Below are positions 58,600 to 64,000 of a stretch of DNA of 64,000 bases, one piece after another; the stretch's first letter is position 1; each line of letters opens with the position of its first letter. Under the pieces are notes generated by a model. That model made no database searches, was not told where the DNA came from, and worked only from the letters and a program-made list of their open reading frames with translations. The DNA comes from Laburnicola sp. R22_1 (taxonomy: Eukaryota > Ascomycota > Dothideomycetes > Pleosporales > Didymosphaeriaceae), in NCBI GenBank assembly GCA_014281115.1, contig JACONQ010000014.1, positions 1,302,001 to 1,366,000 on the forward strand. Direction: 5' to 3'. A program made the translations under genes and the position numbers.

Positions 58600-61500
58600 A
58601 TGGAAGACGCAGAACCTATCCCCACGCCCGGCGTCGAGCCCACAAGCATGCAATCGCACTCGCCGCCCGATTCGCCGCCGCGAAATCCCGCCTGGGGCGC
58701 GAAAGTCACAAACGATGCGAAGCTGCCCGTCGGCCAATTGAATGATCCCGAGGTAAACAAACTGCCTGGGAAGATGGACGAGGCGCGGGAGGAGGGCGGA
58801 GAAGAGGCGAGTGGGGAGGGGAGGAGGAAGAAGATTGTTGTTGTGGGGTTGGGCATGGTGGGCATTGCGTTTATGTGAGTTCGATGAGACGGTATGGCGA
58901 GTGGAAGGAGTGTACTAATGGATTGCGTGTAGTGAGAAGCTACTCAAATACGATGTAAAGAGGCGAGAGTACGACGTTGTTGTTATTGGCGAGGAGCCGC
59001 ATTTGGCGTATAATCGCGTGGGCTTGACGAGTTTCTTTCAGCATCGCGCGGTGGAGAATTTGTATTTGAATCCTAAGGATTGGGTAGGTTGCTATCTGAA
59101 GTTTTACTGTGTGCGGTTGCTGATGGAGTGGTTGCAGTACTCGTCAATGCCCGAGGGCTCGCTCAATTACCACCTCAACACCCTCGTCACGGAGATAGAC
59201 TCTGAACAGAAGCAAGTCAAGACATCAAATGGCGATACCGTCTCGTACGACATTCTCGTCCTCGCAACGGGCTCTGATGCCCTCGTCCCCAGACACACAC
59301 CGGGCCACGACGCAAAAGGGGTTTTTGTCTACCGAACTATCGATGATCTGCAGCGCCTTATCGACTTCGCCGCGTCGAAGAAAGGCACAACGGGCATCAC
59401 GGTTGGAGGTGGCCTGCTTGGTCTAGAAGCCGCCAAGGCAATGATGGACCTCGAAGATTTCGGACAAGTGAAGCTCATCGAAAGGAATCGCTGGGTGCTG
59501 AGTAGACAGTTGGACGGCGATGCTGGTGCCATGGTCGCTGAACAAGTCCGGGCTTTGGGACTGGATGTAATGCTCTCTAAGCGAGTGGGCAAAATTGAGG
59601 TTGATGATGAGGACTCTGTAAAGGGTGTGGTATTTGAGGACGGTGAGAGCATGGAGTGCTCGACTATTTGCTTCGCGGTGAGTGCTGCATTTGATTTGGA
59701 CGACACGATTGACTGACAATCCAAGATTGGCATCAAAGCACGCGACGAGCTCGCGAGAAAATCCGGCATCAAATGCGCAGATCGCGGAGGCGGTATCATA
59801 GTCGCACCTGATCTGTCAACCTCAGCCAAAGACATCTTTGCGATCGGCGAGTGCGCAAGCTGGGAGAACCAGACATTCGGTCTCATCGCACCGGGTGTCG
59901 AAATGGCCGACGTCCTCGCTTTCAACCTGACGCAAGCAAAAGCGCACACACCGCGGAAGTTCAAGCGTCCGGATCTAAGCACCAAGCTGAAGCTTCTGGG
60001 AGTGGAAGTGGCCAGCTTCGGCGACTTCTTCGCTGACCGCGATGGACCCAAGGACATGCCGGGACGACGAACAGTCAAGAAAGACGGTGAGGACGGTGCC
60101 AGGGATAAGGTGAAAAACCTTACTGACGGACCAGCGCCGCCGCCGGTCAAGGCGCTCACGTACAAAGACCCGTTCCAGCAGGTGTATAAGAAGTATATTT
60201 TCACCATGGACGGGAAGTACCTTCTGGGTGGTATGATGATCGGTGATACAAAAGATTACGTGAAGTTGGTGCCAATGGTCAAGAACCAGAAGCAGCTGGA
60301 GATGCCACCGAGTGAGCTCATTATTGGCGCGCAGAAAGGTGACGATGACGGCGACGACCTGTAAGAATGTCTTCTTTCGTTGCAGAACCAACACTAACGC
60401 ATATCAGCGATGACGATACTCAGATTTGTTCATGCCACAACGTAACCAAAGGCGATGTGGTCAAGGGTGTCAAAGACGGCTCTTGCAAATCCATAGTCGA
60501 CGTCAAATCCTGTACTAAAGCCGGCACTGGCTGCGGTGGCTGCATGCCGCTGGTCCAAACCATCTTCAACAAGACCATGACCTCAATGGGCCAAGAAGTA
60601 AAAAACCACCTTTGCCCGCATTTCGAATACTCGCGTGCCGATCTCTTCAACATCATCTACGTCAAGAAGCTCACCGGATTCGCCGAAGTAATGCGAGAAT
60701 GTGGAAAGGAGCCGGAATCGACAGGATGCGAAGCGTGTAAACCTGCGGTTGGGTCCATTATTTCAACTTTGTTCAACAAGCATCTGCTCGACGACTCCAG
60801 GAGAGGCCTTCAAGACACCAATGATCGCTTCCTGGCGAACATCCAACGAAACGGGACGTTCAGTGTCATTCCTCGTGTCGCTGGTGGCGAGATCACGCCC
60901 GAGAAACTCATCATCATCGGCACTGTTGCGAAGAAGTACAACCTCTACACAAAGATCACTGGTGGTCAACGTATCGATATGTTTGGCGCGAAGAAACATG
61001 ATCTGCCGGCCATCTGGCAAGAATTGGTCGACGGAGGCATGGAGTCTGGCCACGCATACGCAAAGTCGCTCCGGACGGTCAAGTCATGCGTTGGTACTAC
61101 ATGGTGCCGCTTCGGTGTCGGTGACAGTGTGGGCATGGCGGTGCGATTGGAAGAGCGCTACAAGTCCATTCGTGGACCGCACAAATTCAAGGGTGGCGTA
61201 TCTGGTTGTGTACGCGAGTGTGCCGAAGCACAGAACAAGGACTTCGGCCTCATCGCCACAGAGAAGGGCTTCAATATCTTCGTCGGCGGTAATGGTGGTG
61301 CGAAACCAAGGCATTCGGAACTCCTCTCCAAAGACGTGCCGCCTGACGACGTTATCCCGATTCTCGACCGCTACATCGCATTCTACGTCCGGACGGCCGA
61401 TAAGCTGCAGCGGACAGCGAGGTGGATCGAGAATATGCCCGGAGGGATAAAGTATCTGCAAGAAGTCATTCTGGAAGACAAGCTGGGTATCTGCGCCGAC

Positions 61501-62286
61501 CTAGAGAAGCAGATGCAAGACCTTGTTGGCTCCTTCTTCTGCGAATGGACTGAGGTGCTCAAGAACCCTGAAAGGCGAGCGCTATTCAACCAATTCGCAA
61601 ACACCACGGAGAACATCGAGCCCTCCATCGAGCCTACACAAGAACGTGGGCAAGAGCGCCCAAGTTACTGGCCCACAGAGTCAGTAAAAGAAGACTTCAA
61701 GAACCACCAATGGGGCGAGCTCAGCTGGCAGCCCTTGGTCAAGGCAGACGAGTTCCGCGACCTCGCTACTGGCGACTCCAAAGCCATCAAGCGTGGCGAC
61801 ACCCAACTTGCCGTTTTCAAAGTCCGTGGCAAGTACTACTGCACACAGCAAATGTGCCCGCACAAGCGCGCCTTTGTACTCAGCGATGGCCTCATTGGTG
61901 ACGACATCAAGAACAACAAGCTCTGGGTATCGTGTCCGTACCACAAACGCAATTACGAGCTCTCAGGGCCCGAAGCCGGTCGCTGCGCAAACGACGAGCA
62001 AGTCAACATCGCTACGTTTCCCGTTGAGGAGCGCGATGACGGGCACGTGTATGTCAAGCTACCGAGCGTGGAGGAGCTGGACAGTGTGCTAGGCACAAGT
62101 AAGTGGAAGATCAAGAAGGATGAGACGAGCGATCCATTTGAGGGTCTGGATAAAAAGTTGAAGGAGAAGCAGAAGGGACGGAAGGGCTTTTCTGTCAGCC
62201 ACTTGAAGGATGGTCTGGGGGAGAAGGGGAGAGCGGGGATGATTCTTGCAGGTGGTGAACGCGGTGCTGGCGGGCTGGACTGGTAA
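58600..62286 (+). CDS. niiA: Nitrite reductase, NAD(P)H, siroheme type (1159 aa)
   Basis: Five exons: 58600-58874, 58933-59083, 59138-59677, 59726-60360 and 60408-62286. The second intron (54 nt) has no stop and a length divisible by three, but fungal homologues as I recall them run NPKDW directly into YSS. The enzyme reduces nitrite to ammonium. Order: FAD site [12 protein letters not shown](P)H site [15 protein letters not shown]-like [2Fe-2S] cysteines CSC (541, 543) and [11 protein letters not shown]; siroheme/4Fe-4S cysteines C761-x5-C767 and C801-x3-C805; C-terminal Rieske domain with C1017-x-H1019 and C1043-x2-H1046. The start ATG 58600 (MEDAEPIP) is the first in the frame; a Met 16 codons later is an alternative. 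It lies immediately downstream of niaD, co-oriented. Confidence 0.96.
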
Positions 62287-62799
62287 GGGGGAGGATTGCC
62301 TGATGAGCGATGACAACATGATGGCATTTGAGAAGGCGTTTTGGGGTGGAGTTGTAGAAAATGTACAATTCCTTTCCTCTTACCAATACATATGCACTTT
62401 CTCTGTAATTGAAATTAGCCCCAGGTATGGCCTTGTTTGAGGAATCAGTTATTTACAGTACCTTGCGTCAGGTATGCTGATTCCCATAGAATCGGAAGGT
62501 CGGTCTTTAGTCGCAGAGTCTAGACCGAAGGCGATGATCGGATTACCGTGCCTTGGCAGCCTGTGCGCAGCGTCGCGCTATGCGCAACCCCAACATAATC
62601 GCGTCTCACTTTAACGCGTAATATCTCCACTAATATAGACCTAATTAACGCTGCGATTGCAGCAATTAAATTGCAAAAACTAAAGGAAACTTTCTTATAT
62701 AATTAAATTATAAAGAGATTTAATATTATATAATCTATATTAATTAGAAGACATAAAGCGATATACGTACCCTGCGCAGCTACCTATATTAACTAGCAA
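62287..62799. other. Transition from gene-rich DNA into a second AT-rich island
   Basis: Base composition drops sharply between about 62600 and 62700. No gene is supported here. The first half is the niiA 3' region. Confidence 0.6.
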
Positions 62800-64000
62800 A
62801 ACCTTAGCTAATAATAAGAATCTAAGCTTATACAATATATTAAAAGCCTTACTAAACGCAGCCTTCTACCTATATAGTAGATGCTACAAAGCTTTATCTC
62901 TACTATAGCTAAAAAGGCTATCTCTATGTTATAGGTTAATTGCTTTATATAGTAACATAGAGATAACTTAGTCTTATAATAGATAACTAGGCTTAATAGC
63001 AATCGCTATAAAGCTAATTTAGAGGCAAAATATAGGCTCTACTTTAAGCTTCTATATAAGAAAATTATAAAGTATAGCGTAGAGCCTTAGCATATATATA
63101 ATATAGACAAGAAAGGCTTTCTCCTTAGTATTACTAGCCGCTTAAAAAGGATCTTTAATAGGCCTCTATATACGAGTTGCTAAGTAAGGCAGTCTATATA
63201 GAATAGTAGTTATAAGTAGATCTTACTTATCGCATATATATGCACTAACAGATCTACTATTAATCTAGTGCTAATTTATTAATCTAACGCCGTAACTCTA
63301 TAATTAAGCTAGATTAAAGAAATTAATATTAATTCTTACAAAGTCTTTATTATCTTATTAACCTCTAGATAGTTAAATAATAAGATAGGACTTTAATAGC
63401 TTAAATAGGTATTTAATTGCTATATAAAGGAGAAGGCTTAATAGTAGTAGTAACTTCTAGTCCTTAATAAGTATAGATTTTATATTACTATAGATTTTAT
63501 TAACTACTATAATTAGAATAAGATTCTTCTTATAATATTTCTCCCTTATATAACTTATACACTATAGCCTCTTAATATCTATATATTTAAGTCTTTTTAC
63601 TATCTACTTTAATAAGCTCTTTATATATCTCTATAGGAGCTAAGAACTATTAATAATTACTAAAAGAGACTTCTTTACACTATTTTAGAAGGCCTAAATA
63701 ATATTAGTTATGCTATAATTAATTACTAAAGCTTTTAAGTGTATAAGTATCTTACTACTAGATTCTATACCTATCCTTAAAAGATTTAATAAAGAGACTC
63801 TAATAGAGCTAGAATTACTAGTAAGCTCTATCTTAATACTTAGTGCGTTAGATTAGCGTAAAATAGAGCAACTATTATGCTTTACTATTAAGGATATTAT
63901 AACTAAGAAGTTGCGTAAGCTAAACTAGATAATACACTTAATTTCTATATAAAAGTAGCTTCTAGAATATAAAAATAAGAGTCTTTAAGAAGCTTTTATA
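62800..64000 (+). pseudogene. RIP-degraded Fot1/pogo-type DDE transposase, cut by the window end
   Basis: Reading the plus strand through stops gives YLYxxEMLQ-like text near 62850, then YSVEPxHIYNIDKKGFLL near 63080 (the pogo DEKGF region). Near 63480 comes LLVLNKYRFYITIDFINYYN, a decayed version of the LDGHGSH...DFI block. NKILLIIFLPYITYTLxPLN follows, a decayed version of the PPHxTHxLQPLD block. The order and spacing fit a Fot1/pogo transposase. TAA and TAG are frequent and CpA is almost absent. The element continues beyond the window. Confidence 0.78.

Noticed and set aside
59084..59137. 18 in-frame codons in niiA as coding sequence
   Set aside because: They have GT-AG ends and break a segment that, in other fungal nitrite reductases as I recall them, is continuous.
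1..64000. tRNA, rRNA, CRISPR arrays or bacterial-type operons
   Set aside because: No tRNA-like A/B box pair, rRNA segment or spaced direct-repeat array was seen; the window is fungal nuclear DNA.

Overview
The window is nuclear DNA of a filamentous ascomycete, most likely a Pleosporales-type Dothideomycete. Real genes have short (46-66 nt) GT-AG introns with CTAAC/CTGAC-like branch sites. A large block has lost nearly all CpA/TpG and become TpA, the mark of repeat-induced point mutation (RIP). Nitrate and nitrite reductase genes lie side by side in the same orientation, which I recall from Leptosphaeria rather than the divergent Aspergillus layout. I cannot name the species from sequence alone.

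Layout. (1) 1-10.5 kb, balanced base composition, gene-poor: a GCA-rich minisatellite, a small retroposon with 12-bp target duplications, two members of a very small membrane-protein family (a lone membrane exon at 3.1 kb and a complete two-exon gene at 4.7 kb), a Zn2Cys6 transcription factor (5.3-7.5 kb) and two minisatellites. (2) About 10.6-41.2 kb, an AT-rich island of RIP-mutated nested transposons: a Copia relic on the minus strand; a gag-protease LTR element carrying a hAT-like element which itself carries a GC-rich insertion; a mutated sibling of that insertion; another Copia relic hosting a Tc1/mariner element whose transposase still reads open; a 20-unit array of a 10-bp repeat; and a Copia element split by a complete LTR element with 287-bp LTRs and a 5-bp target duplication. 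(3) 41.2-44.6 kb, island edge: a disabled PD-(D/E)XK-like gene and a third member of the small membrane-protein family. (4) 45.3-62.3 kb, ordinary gene-dense DNA: secreted M28 peptidase, Rrn5-like Pol I factor, divergently transcribed Irc3-like mitochondrial helicase, a 346-aa protein of unknown function, niaD and niiA. (5) About 62.7 kb to the end: a second AT-rich island beginning with a RIP-degraded Fot1/pogo transposase.

How genes work together. niaD (nitrate to nitrite) and niiA (nitrite to ammonium) form the core of nitrate assimilation. Upstream of niaD are two exact matches to the NirA consensus as I recall it and a pair of GATA-factor sites; upstream of niiA there is a GATA cluster. 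No nitrate transporter gene is visible in the window. The other genes look like unrelated housekeeping neighbours.

The best candidates for something undescribed are the three-locus micro-membrane-protein family around the island, two families of small insertions with 12-14 bp target duplications, and an apparently coding-intact Tc1/mariner transposon inside heavily mutated surroundings.
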